Positions 55,960 to 64,000 of a stretch of 64,000 bases of DNA are shown piece by piece (the first letter of the stretch is position 1; the number at the start of each line of letters is the position of its first letter). Position numbers and translations under genes: made by a program. This stretch comes from Pseudomonas sp. 10S4 (GTDB lineage: Bacteria; Pseudomonadota; Gammaproteobacteria; Pseudomonadales; Pseudomonadaceae). The stretch spans positions 4,278,001 through 4,342,000 of the forward strand of contig NZ_CP133774.1 of assembly GCF_034344865.1 (NCBI RefSeq), given 5' to 3'. The notes beneath the pieces are model-generated. The model worked only from the letters and a program-made list of their open reading frames with translations, was not told the DNA's origin and did no database searches.

Positions 55960-56361
55960 TTACGCTTTGTTGGAGGCCTTTGCCGCAAAGACGCCGTCGC
56001 CCAGTAAGGCTACGACCAGTGCGGTGACGCTCAGGTAAATCGGGTATTCCCAGCCGCCATTGGCGTTGGTGAAGCTCCAGCCATTGCCGAAGTGGACGGT
56101 CGCGGCCACGAACAGCTGAACCACTGCCAGAGCGGCTACCCAGCGCGAATAAACTCCCAGCACCAGCATCAAACCGCCGATCACTTCAAAGGCCATGACC
56201 GGGTAGGCCAGGAAGCCCGGGAAGCCGATGGACTCAAAGAAGCCCGCAGTGCCTGCCGGGGTGAAGACAAAGACTTTGGTCAGGCCGTGGGCAATAAACA
56301 TAATGCCCAGTGCCAGGCGCATAACGAAGGCAGCGTATGGTGCGGTACGTGTGTCGATCAT
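55960..56361 (-). CDS. DoxX-family membrane protein
   Basis: This 133-residue protein has four hydrophobic helices and the family pattern FVMRLALGIMFIAHGLTKVFVFTPAGTAGFFESIGFPGFLAYPVMAFEVIGGLMLVLGVYSRW. DoxX proteins sit in the inner membrane and are linked to thiol redox and detoxification. It is last in a minus-strand run with an esterase, a LigB-type dioxygenase and an F420-type reductase, a recurrent combination in pseudomonads. Confidence 0.9.
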   Translation of the reverse strand: MIDTRTAPYAAFVMRLALGIMFIAHGLTKVFVFTPAGTAGFFESIGFPGFLAYPVMAFEVIGGLMLVLGVYSRWVAALAVVQLFVAATVHFGNGWSFTNANGGWEYPIYLSVTALVVALLGDGVFAAKASNKA

Positions 56362-56379
56362 GGTGCAGTTCCTTTTTGT

Positions 56380-57051
56380 TTACTTGGAGAGTGACAGCGT
56401 GTTGGTCAGCCATTGCGAGAAGTCCGCCAGTTCTTCAGCGACGATCTCGTGGGCCATGTCGTAGAAATGCGTTTCGTGGGCGACGCCGATTCGACTCAGC
56501 CATTCGTCCGCTTCTTTCGCCCAAGCCATTGGTAGTACGTTGTCCTGGTGACCATGGGCGATGAAAGCGTTGATGGACTTGAGTCGATCGGCCGAAGCAA
56601 TCCGAGGATCAAGTTCGCGCAGCATCCGGCCGCTCAATATTGCAAATCCGGCAACCAGCTCGGGCTCGGTGACCCCGAGGCTCGCGCTCATGATGCCGCC
56701 CTGGCTGAAGCCGGCGATCACGGTAGGTAGCGTGGGCAGCGCTTCGATGAAGTGGTGCAACAGTTGCCGGGCGGCCTCTGCCTGTTCTTGATTGAATGAA
56801 GGGCCGTTGCTGGTGAAGTTCACCTGGTACCAGGCGAAGCCTTGTGGGCCAACCTGCAGCGGGCCGCGGAGCAGAATGACTTCCAGCTCCTCGGGCAGGG
56901 ACGCGGCCAATGACGCGAGATTCGCTTCATTTGAACCGACGCCATGCAGCAGAAGCAGCCGGCCCTTAGGCGCCGATGTACTGCAACCCTTGCGGAAAAA
57001 CAGGCCCGTTTGCGGCTCGCGAGCGGCTTCGGAAAAAGAGGTGTCACGCAT
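56380..57051 (-). CDS. Alpha/beta hydrolase (phospholipase/carboxylesterase family)
   Basis: This 223-residue serine hydrolase has LLLLHGVGSNEANLASLAASLP (oxyanion loop), nucleophile motif GFSQGG and a catalytic histidine in FYDMAHEI. It resembles small carboxylesterases. ATG 57051 overlaps the dioxygenase stop; the frame from 57093 would extend deeply into that gene. The coupled order dioxygenase-hydrolase suggests cleavage and hydrolysis of a common substrate. Confidence 0.88.
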   Translation of the reverse strand: MRDTSFSEAAREPQTGLFFRKGCSTSAPKGRLLLLHGVGSNEANLASLAASLPEELEVILLRGPLQVGPQGFAWYQVNFTSNGPSFNQEQAEAARQLLHHFIEALPTLPTVIAGFSQGGIMSASLGVTEPELVAGFAILSGRMLRELDPRIASADRLKSINAFIAHGHQDNVLPMAWAKEADEWLSRIGVAHETHFYDMAHEIVAEELADFSQWLTNTLSLSK

Positions 57052-57886
57052 GATCTGTAACGCCTTGGCTAGGTTGAATTGAGTCGAATCCAACAGGGTT
57101 GTTTGAGGAAAATAGATAGCTGTCCATCGCCAGTACCCCGTAGCTCACGCCGCCCTCCAGAACTCGAGTCTCGTAGTGTTCACCGGCCGCGCCGAGGGCG
57201 ATGAGCAGCGGTAAAAAATGCTCATCCGTCGGGTGGGCACGTTCGGCCGAAGGTGCGTGCTGCTTATAGTCCAGCAAGAAATCGGTATTGCCCGCCTGCA
57301 GGGTTTGGGCTGTCCAGGCTGCAAACGCTTTCACGTAGTCGGCACCGTGGGTGGCCGCCCCCCGAAACTCATACAAGTTGTGGGTCAGGCTTCCGGAAGC
57401 CACGATCAGCACATTCATATCCCGCAGTGGCTTGAGGGCTTGGCCCAATTTCCAGGCGTGGTGGGTATCGAGGCCGGCAGGCATCGATACCTGAACGACA
57501 GGTATGTCTGCCTCAGGGGCCAGATACAGCAGTGGCACCCAGGCGCCGTGGTCCAGGCCTCGACGGTCGTCAAGCCGGGACTTCCATCCCGCATTCTGCA
57601 GCAAACCCACGATTTGGGCGGCCAGCGCCGGAGCCCCAGGTGCCGGGTAGCTCAACTGGTACAGCGCGTCGGGAAACCCACCAAAATCGTGGATGGTGTC
57701 AGGGGCGGTGCTCGCCGTGACGTTGACTTCACCACGCGTCATCCAATGCGGAGAGAGGATGACGATGGCATCTGGTCGCGGCAGTTCGCGACCGAGCTCG
57801 GCCAGCCGCTGACCAGCCAGACCGGGCTCGATGGCAAACATTGGAGCACCATGAGACACAAACAACAGGGGGAACGAAGTGTTCAT
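57044..57886 (-). CDS. LigB/DODA-type extradiol dioxygenase (YgiD-like)
   Basis: This 280-residue protein of the class III extradiol ring-cleavage family has metal-site histidines in LLFVSHGAPMFAIEPG and VILSPHWMTRGEVNVTA, a RRGLDHGAWVPLLYL loop and GSLTHNLYEF. It opens catechol-like rings; YgiD of E. coli cleaves DOPA. Its start has no upstream gene closer than the F420-type reductase at 57907 (20 bases), so all four genes are probably one transcript. Confidence 0.9.
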   Translation of the reverse strand: MNTSFPLLFVSHGAPMFAIEPGLAGQRLAELGRELPRPDAIVILSPHWMTRGEVNVTASTAPDTIHDFGGFPDALYQLSYPAPGAPALAAQIVGLLQNAGWKSRLDDRRGLDHGAWVPLLYLAPEADIPVVQVSMPAGLDTHHAWKLGQALKPLRDMNVLIVASGSLTHNLYEFRGAATHGADYVKAFAAWTAQTLQAGNTDFLLDYKQHAPSAERAHPTDEHFLPLLIALGAAGEHYETRVLEGGVSYGVLAMDSYLFSSNNPVGFDSIQPSQGVTDHA

Positions 57887-57906
57887 GGTGAAGTGCTCCG
57901 AAGTGA

Positions 57907-58536
57907 TTACTTGTTAAGCCAGGTAGGGGCGATGGAGGTGCCTAGGCCGGCGCCATAGCCGAGATAGATGTTCAGGCCTGCCAGCGGCTCCAAGTAACGG
58001 GCGTTGACCAGTCCACCTGCGTTCACCGTCTTCCAACCCAGGCTTTGTGCCAGGGCCGTTGCGGTCTGCTTAGCACGATCACTGTCACTGGCGACGAACA
58101 CGCTGCCACGCTGGTTATCCGAGAATGTCGGGCCGTCGGCGAGCACTTGAGCGAACAGGGTATTGAATGCCTTGACGACGTGGGCTTGAGGCACCGCTTT
58201 GGCGATTTCCTCGCTGGCGCTGGTCACGTGACCGATGGTCAGCGACATGTAGTCGGCGCTCAGTGGGTTGGTGATATCGATGACCACTTTGCCGGTCAGA
58301 TCACCCAGACTTTGCAGTGCTGTGGCGGCGTCTGCGTAGGCCGTGGCAAGGACAACGACATCGCTGTCACCCAGTGCTTCAGCTGCCGGAAAGGCGCTGG
58401 CATTTTCAAACTGAGCGGCCAACACTTTGGCCTTTTCAATTTCACGGCCAGTGATGCGAACGATGTGCCCGGCACTGGACAGCTGTTTTGCGAACGCCGA
58501 ACCCATGTTACCGGTACCCACTACTGTAATTTTCAT
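57907..58536 (-). CDS. NADPH-dependent F420-reductase-like protein
   Basis: This 209-residue Rossmann protein begins MKITVVGTGNMGSAFAKQLSSAGHIVRITGRE and has VVVLATAYADAATALQSLGDLTGKVVIDITNP and VVKAFNTLF, the pattern of the NpdG/F420:NADP oxidoreductase-like family. F420 is not expected in Pseudomonas, so the electron acceptor is unknown. It is divergent from the LysR gene at 58646. Confidence 0.88.
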   Translation of the reverse strand: MKITVVGTGNMGSAFAKQLSSAGHIVRITGREIEKAKVLAAQFENASAFPAAEALGDSDVVVLATAYADAATALQSLGDLTGKVVIDITNPLSADYMSLTIGHVTSASEEIAKAVPQAHVVKAFNTLFAQVLADGPTFSDNQRGSVFVASDSDRAKQTATALAQSLGWKTVNAGGLVNARYLEPLAGLNIYLGYGAGLGTSIAPTWLNK

Positions 58537-58645
58537 AACGACCTCATTTGCGTTGATGTGCGTTTCGATGGGCTCAGTTTATAGGTTGAGATATTGAGAT
58601 AAATAAGGCCAAATGCGACTAACCGTTCCACTTGCCGAGACAATG

Positions 58646-59545
58646 ATGGACAGAGCGTTGGAGATGCAGGTCTTCTGCACCGTGGTCGATAAAGGCAGTT
58701 TTGTCGGTGCGGCCGAGCCCCTTGGAATGTCCAAGGCGGCCATCTCGCGCTACGTGAGCGGCCTTGAAGAACGACTCGGTGCGCGGCTTCTGCACCGCAC
58801 GACCCGACGCCTTTCATTGACGGAGGAGGGGCGCCAGTTTTACCACCAAGCGCGTGAAGTCCTGGCGCTCATGGATCAGGCCGAGGAGGCCGTATCGTCC
58901 ACTGCACCGGAACCCAGTGGTGTTTTAAGGGTGAATGCGCCGGTCAGTTTCGGTGTGCTGCACTTGGCGCCGCTATGGGGCGACTTCATGAAGGCCTACC
59001 CCAACGTCGAGTTGGACATCAGCTTGAACGACCGCCTGGTGGATCTTGTGGAGGAGGGCTTCGACGCCGCGGTTCGTATTGCCCGCATGGAAAGCTCTTC
59101 CCTGATAGGGCGCCGTCTGGCGGGCACGCGGATGTGCCTGTGTGCGTCACCCGACTATCTGGCGAGCCACCCACAAGTGCGCACCTTGGCGGACCTGGCG
59201 GAGCACGGAGTGATTGCCTACACCAACTTCGCCAGCGGCAATGAGTGGCAATTCCAGGGCCCTGACGGCAGCGAAAGTGTGCGCACCCGCTCGATCGTTC
59301 GCTGCAACAATGGCGATACCTGTCGCAGTATTGCCTTGGCAGGGGGCGGCATTGCCTTGCAGCCCAGCTTCATGGTGGCCGAGGATTTGCGGGCGGGGGA
59401 CCTGGTTGAGATCCTGCCTGAGTACCAGTCGGTCGAACTGGGCATCTACGTGGTCTATCCCACCCGCAAGCACTTGGCGACCAAGGTCCGGGTGCTGATC
59501 AACTTTCTGGTTGAGCGATTTAGCCACCCTCAGTGGGAGCGGTAG
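58646..59545 (+). CDS. LysR-family transcriptional regulator
   Basis: This 299-residue LysR protein of the CrgA/AaeR branch has the HTH ALEMQVFCTVVDKGSFVGAAEPLGMSKAAISRYVSGLEERLGARLLHRTTRRLSLTEEG and the effector segment PSGVLRVNAPVSFGVLHLAPLWGDFMKAYPNVELDISLNDRLVDLVEEGFDAAVRIARM. Of two adjacent ATGs (58643, 58646) the second has the better spacing from GAGA. It is divergent from the 57907 operon, with 109 bases between starts, and is its likely regulator. Confidence 0.9.
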   Translation: MDRALEMQVFCTVVDKGSFVGAAEPLGMSKAAISRYVSGLEERLGARLLHRTTRRLSLTEEGRQFYHQAREVLALMDQAEEAVSSTAPEPSGVLRVNAPVSFGVLHLAPLWGDFMKAYPNVELDISLNDRLVDLVEEGFDAAVRIARMESSSLIGRRLAGTRMCLCASPDYLASHPQVRTLADLAEHGVIAYTNFASGNEWQFQGPDGSESVRTRSIVRCNNGDTCRSIALAGGGIALQPSFMVAEDLRAGDLVEILPEYQSVELGIYVVYPTRKHLATKVRVLINFLVERFSHPQWER

Positions 59546-59559
59546 AGGCGGTGTGGCGC

Positions 59560-59597
59560 AAAAAATCCCGGCTGAGAAAGGGGAGCATTCAGCCGGG
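59560..59597 (-). terminator. Terminator downstream of the 59690 hydrolase
   Basis: CCCGGCTGA (59567-59575) pairs with TCAGCCGGG (59589-59597). On the minus strand the stem is followed by ATTTTTT (plus-strand A run 59560-59565), so it is a normal intrinsic terminator for the minus-strand hydrolase. Confidence 0.75.
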
Positions 59598-59689
59598 CAA
59601 ATGGAGCGTCGCATTCTTGGCGTACAAGGCGTTGTCGCGGACTCTTCTGGCGACCGCGCTGCTTGTAGAGAGAGGGGCTCGGGCTTGAC

Positions 59690-60643
59690 TCAGGGAGTGT
59701 CCAGAAAGGCCTGCAGATCGGCAGCGAATTTTTCCGGATTCTTGAATGCCAGAAAATGGTCGCCTTGTTCGGCTTTGCTGTACACATGCAGCACCGCGTC
59801 ATTGATGACCGAGCTCATCCACCGCTGACTGTCCAGCCAGTCGCTGTATTCCCCTGTGAAAATCGCCGTTGGAACATCAATTTTGAATTGAATGACGTCT
59901 CGCCAATCGTTCGTGGCGTGATCGAAAAGCACGAGCCCTGTAAACGCCATGTCGTCGTTCACAACAGCCTGCGCCAGGCTTATGACGTTGTGAAAGTAGG
60001 GCGAGTCCAGGGCCATGGCCCGCTCAACCACCCGGCTTCCCGAAATCAATTGGTTGGTGGGCGTCATGTTGACGTAGGACGCGATCATGCGTTCAGGCGA
60101 GGTGGTGAAAGCACCTGCTTCCAGTCGCTGTTGTTCTGTCCAGTCGGCATGGCAATAGATCGAGGGGGCCTGGTCGATGATGCTCAGCGTCCGTATGCCT
60201 TGTGTGCCGAACAGGTCGATGTAGGCCCACATCACGGATGCGCCCATTGACCAGCCGCAGTAATCGGCTTCGGACAGGCCCAGGTGCTCAGCAAACTCTT
60301 TCACATCCATGGCATAGCGTGAGATCCGGTTGCCGAGCGCGGTCCTTTCGGAGAGGCCCTGGTTGCGAACGTCCAGCACGTACACGTGGTAATGCTTGCT
60401 CAGGATATGCATGACGTGGAAGTACATCGCGCCGTTTGCAGACCAGCCGGGGATGAAGATCAGGGGTCTACCCGCACCGGCTTCCCAGTACCCCAAGTTG
60501 ACCTGGTCGCTGGTGACGAAGCTGCTGAGTGTCAGGTCTTCGAAGTCCGACACGCGGAACGCCTGACCCATGATTTCATGGGGAAAGTAAAAGTCTTCGC
60601 CGAGCAGGGCGGAGAGCGATTGTTTTTTCAGCGGGTATCCCAC
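59690..60643 (-). CDS. Alpha/beta hydrolase
   Basis: This 317-residue hydrolase has an N-terminal extension of about 45 residues, then the fold core LGYWEAGAGRPLIFIPGWSANGAMYFHVMHILSKHYHVYVLDVRNQGLSE, nucleophile motif GWSMGAS and a C-terminal EQGDHFLAFKNPEKF supplying the histidine. It is related to epoxide-hydrolase/esterase/C-C hydrolase proteins. It could be the missing lactone or ester hydrolase for the monooxygenase at 41703, but it is 16 kb away with its own LysR neighbour. Confidence 0.87.
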   Translation of the reverse strand: MGYPLKKQSLSALLGEDFYFPHEIMGQAFRVSDFEDLTLSSFVTSDQVNLGYWEAGAGRPLIFIPGWSANGAMYFHVMHILSKHYHVYVLDVRNQGLSERTALGNRISRYAMDVKEFAEHLGLSEADYCGWSMGASVMWAYIDLFGTQGIRTLSIIDQAPSIYCHADWTEQQRLEAGAFTTSPERMIASYVNMTPTNQLISGSRVVERAMALDSPYFHNVISLAQAVVNDDMAFTGLVLFDHATNDWRDVIQFKIDVPTAIFTGEYSDWLDSQRWMSSVINDAVLHVYSKAEQGDHFLAFKNPEKFAADLQAFLDTP

Positions 60644-60882
60644 AGTCCAATTCCATGCAGTTTAAAAAAAGGCGCTAGGCAATCAAGTCAAGTATTGAGC
60701 CTTATTGAGGGCTGGCCTCAGCGCGCCGAGACTCGAAATGCCTGGTCGTTAACCTGCGGTTGATGACTTCACTCACGTTCCCGCACTTGGCACAACGATT
60801 GTGCTGTGAGAGGACAATAGAGCTTGGACAGTCGTGAGATAAATACCCAGAATGCGTGAACATTCGAAACGGATCATTGGTA

Positions 60883-61791
60883 ATGGATCGTCTGAGTAGC
60901 ATGGCGGCGTTTGTCAAAGCCGTGGAGATAGGGTCTTTCAGTGCTGCTGGCAACGCACTGCAAATGTCTGCGCAATTGATCGGCAAGCACGTTCATCATT
61001 TGGAGCAGCACCTAGGCGTGCGTTTGTTAAACCGCACCACCCGGCGCCAGAGTCTCACGGACTTCGGGCGTGAATTTTATGAACGCTGCAAATTCATCCT
61101 GGCGGAAGTAGAAACTGCTGAAAATATGGCGGCCGAAATACAGGCCTCGCCCAGCGGCAAGCTAAGGATCAATGCGCCCGTGAGTTTCGGTATGCAGTCG
61201 CTTGCGCCAAGGCTGCCTGAGTTCATGCAGGCCAACCCCTTGGTCAGCGTCGAACTGACCCTGGCCAACCGTGCCGTCGACCTGATAGACGAAGGCTTCG
61301 ATGTGGTGTTCAGGGTTGGGCAGCTCTCGGACAGCGGCCTGGTCGCAAGGCCGTTGGCGCCCTACAGGCTCATTCTGTGTGCCGCGCCGTCCTACTTGAA
61401 AGGCAAGCCTGCGATTGAAACACCGTGGGACCTTCAGGCCCATGAATGCCTGGGGTTTTCACACACTGAGCTGCGCACCCATTGGACGTTTAACGGGCCT
61501 GAAGGCAAGGTCATTGTTCCGGTGGGCAGCCGGTTGATGGCTGATCACGGCGAGCCGCTTCTGTGCGCCGCGCTGGCCGGATTGGGCATATTGCTTCAAC
61601 CCGTGGAGCTTGTGCGCAAGTCGCTGCAGCAAGGTGAACTGATCGCGTTGCTGCCCGACTACCCGCCGCCGAGTCGGCCCTTGCATGTGCTCTTCGCACC
61701 TGACCGCAGGTTGACACCTAAAGTCCGTAGCTTTCTCGACTTCGCGACGCAGACCTTTGGCGTTGATGCGGTGGTGTCGGAAGCCTTTTGA
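60883..61791 (+). CDS. LysR-family transcriptional regulator
   Basis: This 302-residue LysR protein has the HTH DRLSSMAAFVKAVEIGSFSAAGNALQMSAQLIGKHVHHLEQHLGVRLLNRTTRRQSLTDFG and the effector segment PSGKLRINAPVSFGMQSLAPRLPEFMQANPLVSVELTLANRAVDLIDEGFDVVFRVG. It resembles the LysR proteins at 54997 and 58646 in both domains. It is divergent from the hydrolase and followed by an SDR on the same strand. ATG 60883 gives the family start. Confidence 0.9.
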   Translation: MDRLSSMAAFVKAVEIGSFSAAGNALQMSAQLIGKHVHHLEQHLGVRLLNRTTRRQSLTDFGREFYERCKFILAEVETAENMAAEIQASPSGKLRINAPVSFGMQSLAPRLPEFMQANPLVSVELTLANRAVDLIDEGFDVVFRVGQLSDSGLVARPLAPYRLILCAAPSYLKGKPAIETPWDLQAHECLGFSHTELRTHWTFNGPEGKVIVPVGSRLMADHGEPLLCAALAGLGILLQPVELVRKSLQQGELIALLPDYPPPSRPLHVLFAPDRRLTPKVRSFLDFATQTFGVDAVVSEAF

Positions 61792-61930
61792 AACAGGCTG
61801 TTGTAAATCACCATTCGCAATGGATATTTATCAGCGCGTGATCAGTCAATAGAGTGTCACCTTGGTTTTCTACGTCGCCGTAGGGGCTACTGAAGGGTAG
61901 AAATGCCCGCTCATTCTTGACGGAGTAATG

Positions 61931-62725
61931 ATGAATATCCAACTGAACACGAAACGCGCCTTAGTAACCGCATCCACTGGCGGTATTGGTTTTGCGGTGG
62001 CCAAAGGGCTCGCGCAAGCCGGCGCAGCCGTCGTCATCAACGGAAGGAGTCAACATTCTGTAAACGATGCGGTTGCTCGTCTGCTGGCAGCGGTGCCTGA
62101 AGCCGTTGTCACGGGTGTCGCTGCAGACCTGAGCACCTCGGAAGGGGTCGAGGCGCTGTTGTCGGGCCTCAGTGGTATCGACATCCTGGTTAATAATGCG
62201 GGCATCTATGGGCCACAGGATTTCTTTGAGGCTGGCGATGAGGTTTGGAACAACTACTGGCAAACCAACGTGATGTCGGGTGTGCGTATAAGCCGAGCGT
62301 TGCTACCGGCGATGGTTGAGAGTGGTTGGGGGCGAGTGGTGTTTGTCGCGTCTGAATCGGCACGCAACATTCCCGCGGACATGATTCATTACGGCGTGTC
62401 GAAGACAGCACAATTGGCCTTGGCGCGTGGTTTAGCCAAGCGAGTTGCGGGAAGTGGCGTAACCGTGAATAGCGTGCTCCCCGGACCGACGCTATCCGAT
62501 GGCGTTGCTGAAATGCTGAACGCAGAAGTTGAGCGAACCGGAGAATCACTCGAGTCGGTGGCGTCAGCATTCGTCATGCAGCATCGACCTAGTTCGATCA
62601 TCCAGCGCGCTGCCACGGTCGAAGAAGTCGCGAACATGATCATTTACGTCTGCTCGACGCAGGCATCAGCCACCACCGGGGCGGCGCTCCGGGTAGATGG
62701 CGGGGTAGTCGACGATATCGTCTGA
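61931..62725 (+). CDS. SDR-family oxidoreductase
   Basis: This 264-residue SDR has the cofactor loop ASTGGIGFAVAKGLAQAG, the NNAGIYGPQDFFEAG segment, catalytic ASESARNIPADMIHYGVSKTA (Ser, Tyr, Lys) and GAALRVDGGVVDDIV at the C-terminus. The TASTGGIG loop and ending place it with YkvO/3-oxoacyl-ACP-reductase-like proteins. ATG 61931 is 5 bases from GGAG and preferred to ATG 61928. The LysR gene 139 bases upstream is its likely regulator. Confidence 0.9.
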   Translation: MNIQLNTKRALVTASTGGIGFAVAKGLAQAGAAVVINGRSQHSVNDAVARLLAAVPEAVVTGVAADLSTSEGVEALLSGLSGIDILVNNAGIYGPQDFFEAGDEVWNNYWQTNVMSGVRISRALLPAMVESGWGRVVFVASESARNIPADMIHYGVSKTAQLALARGLAKRVAGSGVTVNSVLPGPTLSDGVAEMLNAEVERTGESLESVASAFVMQHRPSSIIQRAATVEEVANMIIYVCSTQASATTGAALRVDGGVVDDIV

Positions 62726-62808
62726 GTGACACCTGCCCAGGTGGTGACGCGGTGATTGATGTTCTAGGCGTTGTTATCGCGTAGTCAGCCGTTAAACGTT
62801 CGCGAAGA

Positions 62809-62845
62809 ACCCGATGAAAAGTCTCTTTCCATCGGGTCTTTTTTT
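62809..62845 (+). terminator. Rho-independent terminator after the SDR gene
   Basis: ACCCGATG (62809-62816) pairs with CATCGGGT (62830-62837), followed by CTTTTTTT. It is a clear intrinsic terminator on the plus strand. Confidence 0.9.
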
Positions 62846-62884
62846 GATGGCTGGAACTCAGTGATTTGCAGAGTTGATCTCCTG

Positions 62885-63586
62885 ATGTTGAATGCGTTAG
62901 TTGCCTTTCTCGCGGTATCTGTTGGGGTCGTAATGGCTGATGAAGTGGTAAATACCCAATACTCACATTCCAGTGAATTTTGCCTTTCAGGTGTCTCGCT
63001 GGTTGAAAGCGTTTACCGAGGCCAGGCCGCTCTGGAAATCAAAATGCCAACGTCTTCCTACCAGGACGAGGCCAAAGAGCGGTTACTGGATAGGGACTTT
63101 ATGGCTTGGCTACCCGTTGATTTCAAAGACGGGTCAATTGAAGTTGATGTTGCCAGTGACCTTGCTTCAGACGCGCCGGCCTATGCCAGGGGCTTTATTG
63201 GCGTTTCTTTTCGTATCGACAGTCAGGCCCGCTTCGAAAGCATCTACCTGCGCCCGACCAATAGTCAGGCCGACGATCAGATAAGGCGAAACCACTCCGT
63301 ACAATACGCAGGTTTTCCAGATTTCAGGTTTGACCAGTTGCGTAAAGAGTCACCCGAAAAATATGAGACTTATGCGGATATCGAGCTTGGGCGATGGATA
63401 CACATGAAATTAGTCGTCAAGGGATCCAAAGCCAGCTTGTATCTCGACCATAAAGAAAAGCCCGCATTTATTGTGAACGATCTCAAGTTTGGCGCTGAAC
63501 AGCGCGGCGGTGTCGGTATTTGGATCGAGTCCGGGACCGTCGCGCATTTTAAGGATTTACAGATAACCCCAGGTGATGAGCTGTGA
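62885..63586 (+). CDS. Predicted secreted protein with concanavalin-like fold, unknown function
   Basis: This 233-residue protein has a signal peptide (MLNALVAFLAVSVGVVMA, cleavage before DE). Blocks MAWLPVDFKDGSIEVDVASD, GFIGVSFRIDSQARFESIYLRP, QYAGFPDFRFDQLRKESPEKYE and WIHMKLVVKGSKASLYLD then resemble LamG/DUF1080-type jelly-roll domains that bind or cleave carbohydrates. No catalytic residue can be named. ATG 62885 is chosen for the signal peptide, although its ribosome site is weak. A terminator isolates it from the SDR gene, and composition is lower in GC than in the neighbours. Confidence 0.72.
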   Translation: MLNALVAFLAVSVGVVMADEVVNTQYSHSSEFCLSGVSLVESVYRGQAALEIKMPTSSYQDEAKERLLDRDFMAWLPVDFKDGSIEVDVASDLASDAPAYARGFIGVSFRIDSQARFESIYLRPTNSQADDQIRRNHSVQYAGFPDFRFDQLRKESPEKYETYADIELGRWIHMKLVVKGSKASLYLDHKEKPAFIVNDLKFGAEQRGGVGIWIESGTVAHFKDLQITPGDEL

Positions 63587-63623
63587 TCGCCGGGGCTGCC
63601 GTGGCGCCAGCGCCAGTTGGCTT

Positions 63624-64000
63624 TTACTGCGGCGCCGGCACCCGGGTTTGGCGGGAAACGTACAGATTCACGCCGATGCACATGAGCAAGGTCAACGCAG
63701 AGAGCAGCATGGCCTTCGACATTCCGTAGGAGAACGATGCCTCGTCAGAGTGGGCGATCAGTGTGCCGAAAACGGCAACGCCGATCACGCCGCCCAGTTG
63801 CCTGGCAGAGGCCATCAAGCCCGAGGCGATACCTGCATCGTGCTGGGTCACCGACGAGAGCATCGAGTTGGTAATGGACGGGACAGACATCGCGCTGCCA
63901 ATACCCACGAGCATGAGCGCGCCGTTGAGCTGCCACAGCGAGGTGTGTGGAGTGGTTTGCGACAGGGCGATGAACCCGATGATCTGAATCGTGAAACCCG
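63624..64000 (-). CDS. MFS transporter, DHA2-type, C-terminal part
   Basis: The frame is open to the window end and its start lies beyond 64000. The visible residues show the last helices of a 14-TM exporter: LVGIGSAMSVPSITNSMLSSVTQHDAGIASGLMASARQLGGVIGVAVFGTLIAH, the usual DHA2 helix-13/14 region. The protein ends VSRQTRVPAPQ. Substrate cannot be deduced. Confidence 0.88.
   Translation of the reverse strand, partial: GFTIQIIGFIALSQTTPHTSLWQLNGALMLVGIGSAMSVPSITNSMLSSVTQHDAGIASGLMASARQLGGVIGVAVFGTLIAHSDEASFSYGMSKAMLLSALTLLMCIGVNLYVSRQTRVPAPQ

Overview
The window is chromosomal DNA of a fluorescent-group Pseudomonas. This rests on the ihfA end / MerR regulator / tRNA-Pro(GGG) arrangement at the left edge, a typical Pseudomonas REP doublet, OprD- and OprB-type porins, the codon bias, and the density of catabolic operons each with its own regulator. 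Species is inference only.

Layout. (1) 1-704: 3' end of ihfA, a MerR-family gene, tRNA-Pro and its terminator. (2) 953-15263: a nitrogen-source module. A Nac-like LysR regulator lies beside three promoters of one architecture (ATAAG-N5-CTTAT, 16 bp, CGTCTT, -10). They drive aminotransferase/MFS/OprD on the minus strand, a biotin carboxylase/BCCP/PxpBCA operon, and an SDR plus polar amino-acid ABC transporter operon. (3) 15364-20518: an Amadori-product (fructoselysine-like) operon with FrlB-like deglycase, FrlD-like kinase, binding protein and two permeases but no ATPase, under a GntR/UTRA regulator. (4) 20515-27802: an opine/D-amino-acid oxidase-like operon (FAD subunit, small 2Fe-2S subunit, FAD/2Fe-2S subunit, RidA, binding protein, HbpS-like protein, FMN dehydrogenase) with a LysR regulator; three of its genes are broken. 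(5) 27849-28040: an IS66 transposase fossil.

(6) 28335-38540: a complete dicarboxyl-CoA beta-oxidation set (AAHS-type MFS, acyl-CoA dehydrogenase, IclR regulator, enoyl-CoA hydratase, 3-hydroxyacyl-CoA dehydrogenase, beta-ketoadipyl-type thiolase, CoA-transferase, EtfBA), with two palindromic IclR-type operators. (7) 38579-48315: a sigma54 activator divergent from SDR, Baeyer-Villiger monooxygenase and aldehyde dehydrogenase, with a -24/-12 promoter and paired activator sites, then OprB, a second SDR and glycerol dehydrogenase. Together (6) and (7) read as a cyclic alcohol/ketone to adipate to acetyl-CoA plus succinyl-CoA route, lacking an obvious lactonase. (8) 48434-50613: a glutathione-dependent formaldehyde module (gfa, frmA, frmR) with CsoR/RcnR-type operators.

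(9) 50721-64000: small redox loci: an LLM-flavin oxidoreductase / tandem TIM-barrel operon, DoxX-esterase-LigB dioxygenase-F420-type reductase, three LysR genes each beside redox or hydrolase genes, an orphan secreted protein, and the end of an MFS exporter.

A recurring oddity is at least eight single-base losses that break otherwise normal genes. Six of them lie in mononucleotide runs, which points to sequencing error or run contraction rather than ordinary gene decay.
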